Notes under the pieces: generated by a model | Databases searched by the model: none | Told to the model about the DNA's origin: nothing | The model's input: the letters and a program-made list of their open reading frames with translations, nothing else | Made by a program: the position numbers and the translations under genes | Source: Methanohalophilus euhalobius | Lineage (GTDB): Archaea; Halobacteriota; Methanosarcinia; Methanosarcinales; Methanosarcinaceae | Reading direction: 5' to 3' | Assembly (NCBI RefSeq): GCF_900215215.1 | Contig: NZ_OBDR01000011.1 | Location: 1-63,642, forward strand | DNA length: 63,642 nt | Shown: one piece after another, positions 18,183 through 26,849 of the stretch | Layout of the letters: the number at the start of each line of letters is the position of its first letter | Numbering within the stretch: the first letter of the stretch is position 1

Positions 18183-19409
18183 TTAGGCAAACATCCCGCT
18201 TGCTGTGCTCTGTTCTTCTTCAGTTGTGACCTTGTTGAAGGCTTCAGTCAGATCCTTCATGGTGATCTGTTCGCCCCTGCGACGCAGGACAAACATCCCT
18301 GCCTCTTTGACAATGATCTTGAGGTCTGCTCCACTCAGGCCGTTGGCCATCTTAGCAAGTTTGGTCATGTCCACATCATCTGCAAGATTCATGTGGCGGG
18401 TGTGGATCCTGAGGATATCCTCGCGCGCTTTCTCATCGGGTATTGGTACCTCGATCACCCTGTCAAACCTTCCCGGGCGAAGAAGTGCCGGGTCAAGCAG
18501 GTCTATACGATTTGTGGCCGCTATGATCTTAACTTGGCCGCGTGGCTCGAATCCATCCATCTCGGACAACAGTTGCAGCATTGTACGATTTACTTCTGCA
18601 GAACCTGTGGTGCCGTCATGGGTACGCATTCCGCCCACGGCATCGATTTCATCAATAAACAGTATGCACGGGGATTTGTCCCGGGCCATCTGGAATACAT
18701 CTTTTACAAGCCTTGCTCCTTCTCCGATGAATTTCTGGACCAGGTCCGAACCGGACATACGTATGAAACTTGCATGGGCGCGAGATGCCACTGCTTTGGC
18801 AATCAGTGTTTTTCCTGTGCCGGGATCACCATACATAAGGACACCGGATGGAGGTTCGATACCGATCTTATCAAATAGTTCGGGTTCGGTAAGGGGCATC
18901 TCTACGGATTCGATAACCTCGTTGAGGACGTCATCCAGCCCGCCTATCATATCATAATCTACATCAGGGGAACTGATAACTTCCATTATCTGGGCGCGCA
19001 TGTCGGTTGCTTTGCGCATTACTGATACAATGGAAAATGCAGCATTGATGGATACTCGCACACCTGGTTCGATTTCATCCTTGAATTCTGCGGGGATCTG
19101 TGTAACGACTTCCTGGTTGTTGCCATGCTGACGGATAAGCGCCATATCATCTTCTGTTTCCACGACAGTTGCAATGAAAAGGGGGGGTGATGTAATACGC
19201 TCGAGTTGTTCCTTGAGTTTTTCCATTTCCTCGAGGTAGTTGTTTGCCAGCATATTGGCTTCAAGAAGCTTTGCCCTCATTGATTCACTCTGGACCCGTA
19301 GTTCCTCATTTTCCTTTTTGAGTGATTCGATCTCAGAGTCCATCTCCTCTGCAGTATCAACAGTGTTATTGGTATTTTCAATAGGAGTATTTGCAGTTGC
19401 ATCGGACAT
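18183..19409 (-). CDS. pan: Proteasome-activating nucleotidase (PAN)
   Basis: This hexameric AAA ATPase unfolds proteins and feeds them to the archaeal 20S proteasome in the cytosol. The 408 residues are of normal length: an N-terminal coiled coil (about 22-72), the OB domain (about 75-135), then the AAA module with Walker A GDPGTGKT at 194-201, Walker B ILFIDEIDA at 249-257, a sensor-1 AATNR and an LLRPGRFDR arginine-finger region. The C-terminus ends in GMFA, so the HbYX gate-opening tail has Phe where Tyr is usual. It is monocistronic, with a TATA box just upstream. Confidence 0.95.
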   Translation of the reverse strand: MSDATANTPIENTNNTVDTAEEMDSEIESLKKENEELRVQSESMRAKLLEANMLANNYLEEMEKLKEQLERITSPPLFIATVVETEDDMALIRQHGNNQEVVTQIPAEFKDEIEPGVRVSINAAFSIVSVMRKATDMRAQIMEVISSPDVDYDMIGGLDDVLNEVIESVEMPLTEPELFDKIGIEPPSGVLMYGDPGTGKTLIAKAVASRAHASFIRMSGSDLVQKFIGEGARLVKDVFQMARDKSPCILFIDEIDAVGGMRTHDGTTGSAEVNRTMLQLLSEMDGFEPRGQVKIIAATNRIDLLDPALLRPGRFDRVIEVPIPDEKAREDILRIHTRHMNLADDVDMTKLAKMANGLSGADLKIIVKEAGMFVLRRRGEQITMKDLTEAFNKVTTEEEQSTASGMFA

Positions 19410-19432
19410 AATGCGTCCCTATGCATATCATC

Positions 19433-19442
19433 GAATATAAAT
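19433..19442 (-). promoter_or_regulatory. TATA box of pan
   Basis: On the minus strand the sequence is ATTTATATTC, ending 24 nt before the pan ATG. That spacing implies a very short or absent 5' leader. Confidence 0.55.
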
Positions 19443-19911
19443 CCACTCCTGATTTCAGGTATTATCTGGGCTATTATGTGTAGTTTTTACCTCTGTTTTT
19501 ATGTTTTTCATCTGTGTTTGTGCGGAGATTATCCTGTTATATGCCTTATTTCACACTTCTATACAGATAAAAACAACCCCTCCGTTTCTATTGGAGAAAT
19601 AGGTGAGTTATGGTAATATTTATATCACTTTGTTCTCTTTATTGGCTGTGAATAATGAGAAATATGGACTTTTAAATTGTTTACTTTTATTTTATTGTTT
19701 TTCACAAGTAAAAAACAGTTTAAAACAAATATATAACAAAAGACTTATATATGATCTTATCATAGCAAATATTGCATATAATGGATGTGTGAAACTGTAA
19801 TTACGCTTCACAAGTCAATCTAAACAATGCAAACCATAAATCTGAGGGGATGAATGGCTTTGCACTCCATTGCATCTGAGGGGATGGATGGACTTATGCA
19901 GAGGCTAAAAG
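19443..19911 (+). promoter_or_regulatory. Intergenic region with a direct repeat and tiny reading frames
   Basis: These 470 bp separate pan from the winged-helix gene. An AT-rich promoter-like stretch lies near 19735-19755 (TTATATATGATC). Two 18-bp repeats, ATCTGAGGGGATG(A/G)ATGG, stand at 19840-19857 and 19874-19891. Each contains a GAGGGG ribosome-site-like run and an ATG. The first opens a 9-codon frame (19850-19879); the second opens an 18-codon frame (19884-19940) overlapping the true start at 19912. They may be leader peptides or a protein-binding repeat. Confidence 0.45.
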
Positions 19912-20664
19912 ATGAAGATTCGACTCGAGTTATTCGATGATGATGACAACGAGGTTGCCAGAGTCCAATTTGAAGGGGATACTTGGCAAAATCGCTCGAT
20001 CCAGTTTATCAACATGTTTGGTGAGGCGCAACCTCCATCGGAAGAATCTTCATCTTTTAACCTTTCTTCACAATCACAAAACAGTCATGAAGTAAACACA
20101 CCTTCACATTCCGGTGTTCAATATCCACCACAGCAGCAGCAGCAGGTTCCGCCACAGATGGTTCCCCCAAATTATCCGCCTATGCCTGCACAACATTACT
20201 ATAATCCAATGTATTACCCACCGGTTTACTACCCGTCGATGATGCCACAATCACCACCTCCCATGCAACCCACCACCCAGGCACCATCGATGTCCCAGCC
20301 ACCTCATGTCCAGCAGGGACAGCAAGGTGGTAGTGTAAACCGGTCCTTTCCTTCTCAACAGGTGAATAAATCAAAATCAGATCCCTCGTTGACAATAAGT
20401 GAAAGACTTGAATTGTTCCTGAAATACGAGTTTCCACGTATGTGGGGTACTTCTCAGGAAATACAGCATCAGTATGAGCAAGTGTATGGCCCAATCAAAC
20501 TGAGCACTGTGTCCACATACCTTTCCCGGATGTATCGTAAAGGTCTCCTCCAGAGACGGGGCAATCGCACCAATCGGGAGTATCTTTATGTGGGCGATAT
20601 GGAAGAGCAATCTTCAGTTCATCAGTCTTTTTCTCCGGGTTACATCCAGAGGAATGATATTTAA
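19912..20664 (+). CDS. Winged-helix protein with Pro/Gln-rich linker
   Basis: This 250-residue protein has a short beta-rich N-terminus (MKIRLELFDDDDNEVARVQF), a long low-complexity centre (about 45-160) rich in Pro, Gln, Tyr and Met, and a C-terminal domain (about 165-235) with the helix-turn-helix and wing of a winged helix (STVSTYLSRMYRKGLLQRRG). It is probably a DNA-binding regulator; the target is unknown. GAGG stands 7 nt before the ATG. It is followed by two DUF131 genes on the same strand. The low-complexity linker is unusual for a protein of this size. Confidence 0.7.
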   Translation: MKIRLELFDDDDNEVARVQFEGDTWQNRSIQFINMFGEAQPPSEESSSFNLSSQSQNSHEVNTPSHSGVQYPPQQQQQVPPQMVPPNYPPMPAQHYYNPMYYPPVYYPSMMPQSPPPMQPTTQAPSMSQPPHVQQGQQGGSVNRSFPSQQVNKSKSDPSLTISERLELFLKYEFPRMWGTSQEIQHQYEQVYGPIKLSTVSTYLSRMYRKGLLQRRGNRTNREYLYVGDMEEQSSVHQSFSPGYIQRNDI

Positions 20665-20687
20665 TATCTGAAACCTAATCTTTTCTC

Positions 20688-20936
20688 ATGAACTCAGCAG
20701 AAAATTCTATAATAAAGGGTTTCGTGCTGGTTGCAATCGGCTTTTTTCTATTGTCCTTAGGTCTTATTATAAAAGCGATTTATGAAAATGCAGGTCACGC
20801 AGAATTTGGCGGGCTTGTGCTTATAGGTCCTATCCCCATTGTGATAGGGTCTTCTGAAGGTGTTTCCTATTCAATGCTTCTATTAGGACTTTTAATATTT
20901 GGGATTTACATTTTGTTATGGAGGACTAACCGTTGA
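20688..20936 (+). CDS. TIGR00304/DUF131 family membrane protein
   Basis: This 82-residue protein has two hydrophobic segments (about 10-28 and 60-78) flanking the family signature GLVLIGPIPIVIGSS. The family is almost confined to archaea and has no known function; it is expected in the cytoplasmic membrane. Its stop overlaps the start of the next, related gene by 4 bp, so the two are translated together and probably work as a pair. Confidence 0.8.
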   Translation: MNSAENSIIKGFVLVAIGFFLLSLGLIIKAIYENAGHAEFGGLVLIGPIPIVIGSSEGVSYSMLLLGLLIFGIYILLWRTNR

Positions 20937-21244
20937 TCGGGAATATACTTGTTTACGGAGGTATGGTTCTTATTGGGTTTGGCATTTTCCTGATAATACG
21001 GGGTATCAGTGAACAAAATGTATTTCACAAAAAACAGTCGTTATCACAGGCACATGGTACTGTGAATGGAGTTCAAAAAGATGACAAGAGGGACTCTTTT
21101 CGCTCTGATGTCAAAAGTGGAGGAGTGATCATGATCGGCCCCCTGCCGATAATTTTTGGCTCAGACAGCAATACTTCTAAAAAGGCGATGGTGCTTGCCA
21201 TCATTCTGATGCTGATTTACCTTTTGGTGGTAGTATTGGTATAA
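20933..21244 (+). CDS. TIGR00304/DUF131 family membrane protein, second copy
   Basis: This 103-residue paralogue of the gene before it carries GVIMIGPLPIIFGSD between two membrane segments (about 5-23 and 83-102) and has a longer charged insertion before the signature. It begins with TTG at 20933, overlapping the upstream stop. Function is unknown. uvrB follows after 33 bp but has its own TATA-like sequence, so it need not belong to the same operon. Confidence 0.8.
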   Translation: MIGNILVYGGMVLIGFGIFLIIRGISEQNVFHKKQSLSQAHGTVNGVQKDDKRDSFRSDVKSGGVIMIGPLPIIFGSDSNTSKKAMVLAIILMLIYLLVVVLV

Positions 21245-21277
21245 TTATATACGTTTTCACAACAGATAGGATGTAGT

Positions 21278-23254
21278 ATGCCGGAGTTTGAACTTGTATC
21301 AAACTACAGTCCGCGTGGTGACCAGCCACAGGCGATCGAAAACCTCTCGAATGGTATAAACGGTGGTTTCACACACCAGACACTGCTGGGTGTGACCGGT
21401 TCAGGTAAAACCTTCACAATGGCAAATGTCATTCAAAATGTGCAGAGGCCTACCCTTGTAATTGCTCATAACAAAACCCTTGCAGCCCAGTTGTTTTCAG
21501 AATTCCGCGACTTTTTCCCGGACAACGCGGTGGAATATTTTGTCAGTTATTACGATTATTACCAGCCTGAGGCCTATCTTCCCACAACTGATACCTACAT
21601 TGAAAAAGATTCTTCCATCAATGAAGAGATAGACAGGTTGAGGCTGTCTGCCACCAAGTCGCTTATGGAGCGCAGGGATGTGATTGTTGTGTCCAGTGTG
21701 TCATGCATCTACAATCTGGGTTCTCCCAGGGAATGGCAGGAAATGTCCCTTTTTATGAAACCGGGGGATGAGGTTGACAGGAGCTGGATATTCAGTAAAC
21801 TTGTAGATATCCAGTATGAAAGGAATGATGTGGAATTCACCCAGGGTACTTTTCGTGCCCGTGGGGACACTGTTGAGATTTTCCCGGCGCAGGATAATGT
21901 AGCAGTGCGGGTAGAGATGTTCGGGGATGAGATTGACAGGATATCCTATTTTGAACCACTTACCGGCAAGGTTGTACGTGAAGTGGAAGACTATATGCAG
22001 GTTGTGATATATCCTGCCAAGCATTTTGTTATGCCCCAGTCACAGATTGATCGTGCTCTCGTATCTATTGAAGAGGAATTGAAGGATACAGTTGCCGAAT
22101 TTGAAAAACAGGGTCAATTACTGGAAGCCCAGCGTATCATGCAACGCACAAGGTTTGATATCGAAATGATAGAAGAGCTTGGGTATTGCAGTGGTATTGA
22201 AAATTATTCCCGTCATTTTGATGGCCGCAAACCAGGTGAGGCTCCTTCTTCACTGCTGGATTTCTTTCCGGATGATTATTTGCTCATCATCGATGAATCC
22301 CATGTGACTATCCCGCAGATAGGGGGGATGCATAATGGGGATCGGGCACGCAAAAAATCTCTCATTGAATATGGGTTCCGTTTGCCTTCTGCCTATGACA
22401 ACCGCCCTCTGAATTACAGGGAATTCGAGGAGAGAATCAATCAGGTTGTTTATGTTTCCGCCACACCTGCGGATTATGAGCTGGGATTGAGTGATCAGGT
22501 AGTGGAGCAGATCATTCGTCCGACAGGGCTGGTTGACCCACCGGTCTAGGTCAGGCCTGTGGCAAATCAAATCGATGACCTGATGGAAGAAGTCCGGAAG
22601 GTATCGGAAAGCGGTTACAGGACTCTTGTGACAACTCTGACAAAGAAAATGGCTGAGGATCTGACTGACTACCTGTTGGAGATGGGTATCAGGGTGCGCT
22701 ATATGCATTCGGACATCGATACCCTGGAGCGGGCCGAGATCGTGCGGGAATTGCGTAAGGGCACCTTTGATGTGCTTGTGGGGATTAACCTGTTACGTGA
22801 AGGATTGGACATTCCCGAGGTCGCTCTTGTGGCAATACTTGATGCAGATAAGGAAGGTTTTCTCAGGTCGGAACGCTCTCTTATCCAGACGATTGGCCGG
22901 GCTTCTCGGAATGTGGATGCTTATGCTATTATGTATGCGGACAGGATTACCGGTTCAATGTCCCGTGCAATGAGTGAGATGGAAAGGAGGCGTAATCTGC
23001 AACTGGAATTCAATCGCAAGCATAACATCACACCGACCAGTATCATGAAGGAAATTCAGCGTGAAATTGTGGAGGCTGAAGAGGTATCCACTCCTGCTAC
23101 CGGAGTTGACATGGGTCTTTCCAAAATGGAGGCCAATAGCATGCTTATTGATATGGAGGCGGAGATGCATGAGGCTGCCCGCAACCTGGAATTCGAGGAA
23201 GCAGCCCGGCTGAGGGATGCTATCAGGGAAATGAGGGAAACCTATTCCCTGTAA
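21278..23254 (+). CDS. uvrB: UvrABC excinuclease subunit B, with an in-frame TAG at codon 424
   Basis: UvrB is the damage-verifying helicase of nucleotide excision repair; it is loaded by UvrA and recruits UvrC. Read through one TAG (22547-22549), the gene encodes 658 residues, the normal length. Seen: Walker A GVTGSGKT at 38-45, the damage-probing hairpin [12 protein letters not shown] near 91-102, IIDESH, helicase motif [11 protein letters not shown] and a C-terminal UVR domain. The TAG stands in [21 protein letters not shown], where E. coli UvrB has Glu. No other damage is present. Either UAG is decoded (pyrrolysine) or it is a fresh nonsense mutation. A TATA-like AATTATATACG lies near 21244. 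Confidence 0.9.
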
Positions 23255-23339
23255 TTGTATTCTGTTGCTGGCAAAACCATGTGTTGTGGCATGGCCGAAA
23301 GGGTTATATCTAAAAAATACTATCAAGAGGTTGCAGTGA

Positions 23340-23411
23340 GCGTTGATGGTCTAGTGGCTATGACTGGGGCCTTCCAAGCCCTAAACCCGGGTTCGAATCC
23401 CGGTCGACGCA
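23340..23411 (+). tRNA. tRNA-Gly (TCC)
   Basis: Acceptor GCGTTGA/TCGACGC; the anticodon stem GGGGC/GCCCT encloses CTTCCAA, giving anticodon TCC (codon GGA); the T arm has GGTTCGAATCC. CCA is not encoded. A box GTTATATCTAAAAAATAC lies about 30-38 nt upstream. Confidence 0.95.
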
Positions 23412-23472
23412 CTTTTTCTTACAATCCTGTTTTGGACAAAGATATTTATTAGTAAGTATTTGATGTCTTTTC

Positions 23473-23640
23473 ATGACCACAACAGATATTGTTCTTAAAA
23501 AGTTGCATGAGAATGCCAATCCCACTGCTGTGGGTGGTATGAAAAAGTATGGTATCACATCATCTGAAGCATTGGGAGTTTCGATACCAATTCTGCGCAG
23601 CATTGCAAAGGAGATCGGAAATGATCATGAACTGCCCCTC
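23473..23640 (+). pseudogene. DNA alkylation repair (AlkD-like) protein, N-terminal remnant
   Basis: The first 55 residues (TDIVLKKLHENANPTAVGG, then GITSSEALGVSIPILRSIAKEIG) match the start of AlkD-like HEAT-repeat DNA glycosylases. After DHELPLSQRM the frame enters unrelated sequence. AlkD proteins are about 230 residues long, so three quarters, including the catalytic region, are gone. The break point leads straight into a remnant of a SOUL-domain gene, which suggests one deletion that fused two neighbours. Confidence 0.7.
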
Positions 23641-23649
23641 TCTCAGAGG

Positions 23650-23858
23650 ATGTGGTCCTGCAAACACTGTCCCCTCGCAGGATTGCAGTGGTTAAGTTCA
23701 GGGGCAGCATTTCCGATGCCATCATTTCCATAAACGCAGTTATCTGGAGCAATTCCTGGATTCTCATGATGACATCCGCAAAGACAGGCTGAGCTATGAC
23801 CCGCCCTGGGTTGCCGGATTTCCTGAAACGTCATGAGATTGCCACAAGGATTGAATGA
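23650..23858 (+). pseudogene. SOUL heme-binding domain protein, C-terminal remnant
   Basis: Across two frames the sequence gives VVLQTLSPRRIAVVKFRG, then YLEQFLDSHDDIRKDR, then LSYDPPWVAGF and KRHEIATRIE before a TGA. PRRIAVVKFRG and YDPPW...F(L)KRHE are the recognisable end of SOUL/HEBP proteins, which bind heme or porphyrin. At least two frameshifts and the missing 5' half show it is dead. Confidence 0.6.
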
Positions 23859-23974
23859 TATTTTTGCGCAACATTAATATCTATGTGTGCCCATGTAAGA
23901 CCACTTTCCACACAGCCGGACGATAAGTACAGGTTGTAGATATGGAAATATGTGCAATACTTTTCAATCTTTTT

Positions 23975-24059
23975 GCGGGGGTTGCCCAGCCAGGCCAAAG
24001 GCGCAGGGCTTAGGACCCTGTCTTGTAGAAGTTCGTGGGTTCGAATCCCACTCCCCGCA
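23975..24059 (+). tRNA. tRNA-Leu (TAG)
   Basis: Acceptor GCGGGGG/TCCCCGC; the anticodon stem CAGGG/CCCTG holds loop CTTAGGA, giving anticodon TAG (codon CTA). A long variable arm (TCTTGTAGAAGTTCG region) marks a class II leucine tRNA. CCA is not encoded. Confidence 0.93.
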
Positions 24060-24316
24060 TCTGTTTTTTTTGGGTTACAGGTATCCTGAAAAATAGATAC
24101 TCAGAATTTTAGAAAGTTAGTAGTTCAAATTTAAGTTCCTTCAAGATTGTTAGGAGACATTCTAAAATAATTATTTTTTTGCAAATCTAACAATTAGAAA
24201 ATTATTATAACCAATACATCAGAAAATAAAAATAATGATTTGTTTTAATAAGGGTATAATTTGTTATTTGAAAAAGATGCGATAAAAGGTTTCTATGACC
24301 TTTTACTTTTTAGTAC

Positions 24317-24493
24317 TTATTTTGGAATTGGCTGGTCAGGCGTGACACCATAGTAATTAGTTCTAGCCTTACCCCATGGACAACCATTTGGACCTGTTAT
24401 CTTCAGTTCAATGTTCTGTAGTGTTTTACATAGACTGTTGCCAGCACGTGCACCTTTGCAGATGGGGCAGAGCTTTTCACAGAATATTGGAGC
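24317..24493 (-). other. Cysteine-rich open segment in the +1 frame after the flavoprotein stop
   Basis: Directly past the TGA of the iron-sulfur flavoprotein, the +1 frame stays open for about 54 codons to a TAA. It encodes CEKLCPICKGARAGNSLC and ends in CPWGKARTNYYGVTPDQPIPK, with two CxxC-type pairs. It has no ATG, GTG or TTG start and overlaps the end of the flavoprotein. It looks like real coding sequence: a C-terminal extension detached by a frameshift, or reached by +1 frameshifting at CTG-TGA. Between here and the tRNA (24060-24316) nothing was recognised. Confidence 0.45.
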
Positions 24494-25193
24494 GTTCTGC
24501 TTTCATGGCTTCCATCATTTGCATTAGTTCCTGTACGGTTTTCCCACGGCTGTAATCAGGTGAACGGAGCATATCGCCAAGTTTCTTCCCTGCATCTTCG
24601 GCTGCCTGCATTAATTCTTCATCTTTTGTAACATCGGGAGTTGTTTCCAGGGTGATAGGGGCAACATCAGGTCCTTGTAGAAGGTAGGGTATGCCAACCT
24701 TGCAGGTTTCACCGTATCCGCAATAGTGGCAGCCAGCAGCACCTATTCCCTGAACATTGTCTACGACTTTAATCACGTTAGCGAAACAGATTTTATTTAG
24801 AACATCAGTAGCTGGTGCAGGATTATGGCCACCAAGACTCATAGTAACTGCAAGTTTTCCCCAAAGGATATCAGCTTCACGGTGCCTGAACTGATACCAT
24901 CTTTCCATGAAAGAAAGCATCGCTGCGTTCAATGTGTCAAAATAGTTGACACCACCCAAAACATATGCGTCGGCTTCAACAATTTTATCACGCAGGGTTT
25001 CCATGTCATCATGTACTTTACATACGTTGTCCTCAACGCATGCCATACATGCGATGCATCCACCTATGTTTTTACCGTGCAGTGAAATAAGTTCATATTC
25101 ACATCCTGTATTCTCCACGATCTTCTTTACAACTTTAATAGAGCCTGAGCGTGATTCTGCCCTTGGGCTTCCTGATATTCCGAGTATTTTCAT
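24477..25193 (-). CDS. Iron-sulfur flavoprotein (NADPH-dependent FMN reductase fold)
   Basis: This 238-residue protein begins with MKILGISGSPRAESRSG, the FMN phosphate-binding loop, and then CIACMACVEDNVC, the C-x2-C-x2-C-x5-C cluster motif of archaeal iron-sulfur flavoproteins. A second Cys group (CHYCGYGETC) lies near 175-186. Such proteins move electrons from ferredoxin in methanogens, often under oxidative stress. It is a paralogue of the gene at 30376-31032. A short 3' extension in another frame may once have belonged to it. The winged-helix regulator lies upstream on the same strand. Confidence 0.8.
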   Translation of the reverse strand: MKILGISGSPRAESRSGSIKVVKKIVENTGCEYELISLHGKNIGGCIACMACVEDNVCKVHDDMETLRDKIVEADAYVLGGVNYFDTLNAAMLSFMERWYQFRHREADILWGKLAVTMSLGGHNPAPATDVLNKICFANVIKVVDNVQGIGAAGCHYCGYGETCKVGIPYLLQGPDVAPITLETTPDVTKDEELMQAAEDAGKKLGDMLRSPDYSRGKTVQELMQMMEAMKAERSNIL

Positions 25194-25359
25194 CTTTTAA
25201 ACTCCTTATCTATGAATTATTTTACCGATGAATAAAATGCAACAACGCATCGAATTAACTATATGATAATTAACTTGAACATTAAAAAAGATTCGGGGCA
25301 CTGTTAAGTAGTTAGTATAATATAGTGACCTTAAAAGTTATACTATGGAAAATTGGAAA

Positions 25360-26112
25360 TCAGTTTTCTCCTGGAGCGAGAGAAGAATAAATGTCACCGA
25401 TACCTTCCATCACCTTGAATCCTTTACTGGTGATCATATAATCACCCCTTTCATGCTGTTGGAGGATCATGCCGCTATCAGTAAGTTTCTGAAGATGGAA
25501 CAAAAGGTTCCCTCCACGAAGGTCTGTAAGTTTGGAAAGAGCAGAGAAACTCATCGTTTGACCAGAAATAGCTTTTAAGATCTCGAAACGTTTTGCATGA
25601 CATAAAGATTCCAGCATGTCATCGACTACATCTTCTGTTGGAAGCTGTGATATATACTGCTTCTTATCCTTGTTTACTTCATAGATTCTCATGGACTTCA
25701 TGAGATTGACCTGTTTTTCAAAAAGGTCGCCTGTCTCGGCGAGACAGATGTCACATTTCTTGTAAGGCAGGATTTCTCTCATGTGTTTAATTTCCGCACG
25801 GTTGCTATCAATAGTTTCACTGTCAACCGAATCCTGTTTGATAAGAGCTGCATTCTTTTGCAACATACCTGTAAAGTACGGTCTGCATACTTCGAGCCTT
25901 TCACATTTTTCGACCATATTCTTTGCAAGGCCTTCTTTTATATCGTTAGAGAGGTGTTTTTCCAGGGCATTGGAATAGTCATTTCGGACAAAAGCCAGAA
26001 TGGTTTCGAGGTGTTCCCTGTTGGAATCTTCAATGAATGCCTTCATATCATTCTGTATCTCATCGAGTTTTTCCTTGATGTCATTTAATTCGGACTCTGA
26101 TCTTTTGCTCAT
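25360..26112 (-). CDS. Winged-helix transcriptional regulator (ArsR/MarR-like)
   Basis: This 250-residue protein has a helical N-terminus (ESELNDIKEKLDEIQNDMKAF, and HLETILAFVRNDYSNALEKHL), a middle with a CDICLAE cysteine pair, and a C-terminal winged helix (FEILKAISGQTMSFSALSKLTDLRGGNLLFHLQKLTDSGMI). The cysteines could sense redox state or metal; this is inference. A truncated relative lies at 31531-31755. It is next to the flavoprotein and close to two genes sharing a promoter motif, so it is the best local candidate for their regulator. Confidence 0.75.
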   Translation of the reverse strand: MSKRSESELNDIKEKLDEIQNDMKAFIEDSNREHLETILAFVRNDYSNALEKHLSNDIKEGLAKNMVEKCERLEVCRPYFTGMLQKNAALIKQDSVDSETIDSNRAEIKHMREILPYKKCDICLAETGDLFEKQVNLMKSMRIYEVNKDKKQYISQLPTEDVVDDMLESLCHAKRFEILKAISGQTMSFSALSKLTDLRGGNLLFHLQKLTDSGMILQQHERGDYMITSKGFKVMEGIGDIYSSLAPGEN

Positions 26113-26201
26113 AATAGTGATTTAGGCGCATCGTTAATAAGAGTTTTCAGTGAAACTTTAAGAGTTATTCAAGTTACCTGAATATACTATGTATAGTGCA
26201 G

Positions 26202-26227
26202 TGCCGATTAAGTATATATGAATAACT
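26202..26227 (+). promoter_or_regulatory. Shared promoter motif, copy A
   Basis: TGCCGATTAAGTATATATGA followed by ATAACT includes a TATA box (AAGTATATA). It ends 27 nt before the ATG of the small CxxC gene. 25 of 26 bases match copy B at 31415-31440. Upstream, AGTTACC, TGAAT and GTATAGTGC are also shared with copy C. Confidence 0.65.
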
Positions 26228-26254
26228 TGCATATAGCATATTGAGGTAAAATAT

Positions 26255-26407
26255 ATGCCAACGTGGAAATATACAGATAAAACAGTTACTAAGGAAGAGC
26301 TTGAAAAGTCATTAGAAAGTGTGAAAGGTGCATGCTTTGCATGTGAGACACATAGCGATGATTGCCCCATTGCAAAACTTGGTGGAGAGATTGCATCACT
26401 TATGTAA
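26255..26407 (+). CDS. Small 50-aa CxxC protein
   Basis: It starts MPTWKYTDKTVTKEELEKSL and continues to GACFACETHSDDCPIAKLG, ending at residue 50. Three cysteines, two as CFAC, suggest a metal or redox site. A GAGGT ribosome site lies 7 nt upstream and the shared promoter motif is directly before it, so it is very likely a real gene. Family not recognised. Coregulation with the MTH865-like gene at 31101 is expected. Confidence 0.65.
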   Translation: MPTWKYTDKTVTKEELEKSLESVKGACFACETHSDDCPIAKLGGEIASLM

Positions 26408-26534
26408 ACAGAAAAATGCTGTGGCTGTAATTGCTGAAAGGACAAGGTTCTGAAACCTTTTCCTTTTTCCCCTCTCTTCTGAAAAACTATTTAAATTATG
26501 CGATTGAAGTTAGCAAGTTCTATTGGAGGATTTT

Positions 26535-26792
26535 TTGAAAGGTACCGAATGGAAAGCATGGATCGAAGCATTTCGACTATTTTTTAATGGAGAAGCTCTG
26601 CGCTTCTGCATCCCGGTAGTACTTGTTGTTGGCTTACTATTGTCAGCCATTAATCAAGGTGATGTCATTGCAAGTGGAGCGGCAACTACTTTTACATGGT
26701 TCAAAGTCGGGATGAACTTTGTAATACCATTTTGTGTTTCCAGCTATGGATATCTTAGAGCGTGTCGGTCAAAAACTCCAATAACTTATTGA
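26535..26792 (+). CDS. NrtS-like membrane protein
   Basis: About 85 residues with two membrane segments (around FCIPVVLVVGLLLSAINQGD and FVIPFCVSSYGYL). The INQGD motif after the first segment and the FCVSSYG ending match the NrtS family, described as a nitrate/nitrite transporter in marine bacteria; its role in a methanogen is unclear. Start: GGAGG at 26525-26529 overlaps an upstream TTG and is correctly spaced (5 nt) for the TTG at 26535, which I choose. Confidence 0.65.
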   Translation: MKGTEWKAWIEAFRLFFNGEALRFCIPVVLVVGLLLSAINQGDVIASGAATTFTWFKVGMNFVIPFCVSSYGYLRACRSKTPITY

Positions 26793-26849
26793 TAGTGTGG
26801 AATTTCATAAAAGTAACAGAGAATTGCATAAATAAATTCGGAGAAAAAT

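Noticed and set aside
18205-18957. 250-codon frame opposite pan
   Set aside because: Antisense shadow of a highly conserved gene; Ser/Arg-rich composition comes from the complementary codons.
19603-19800. 65-codon frame in the pan / winged-helix gap
   Set aside because: AT-rich, Leu/Phe/Tyr-dominated chance translation, without ribosome site.
24321-24340. Possible terminator or riboswitch in the gap before the flavoprotein region
   Set aside because: Only short imperfect stems could be drawn, and coding character in the +1 frame explains the sequence better.
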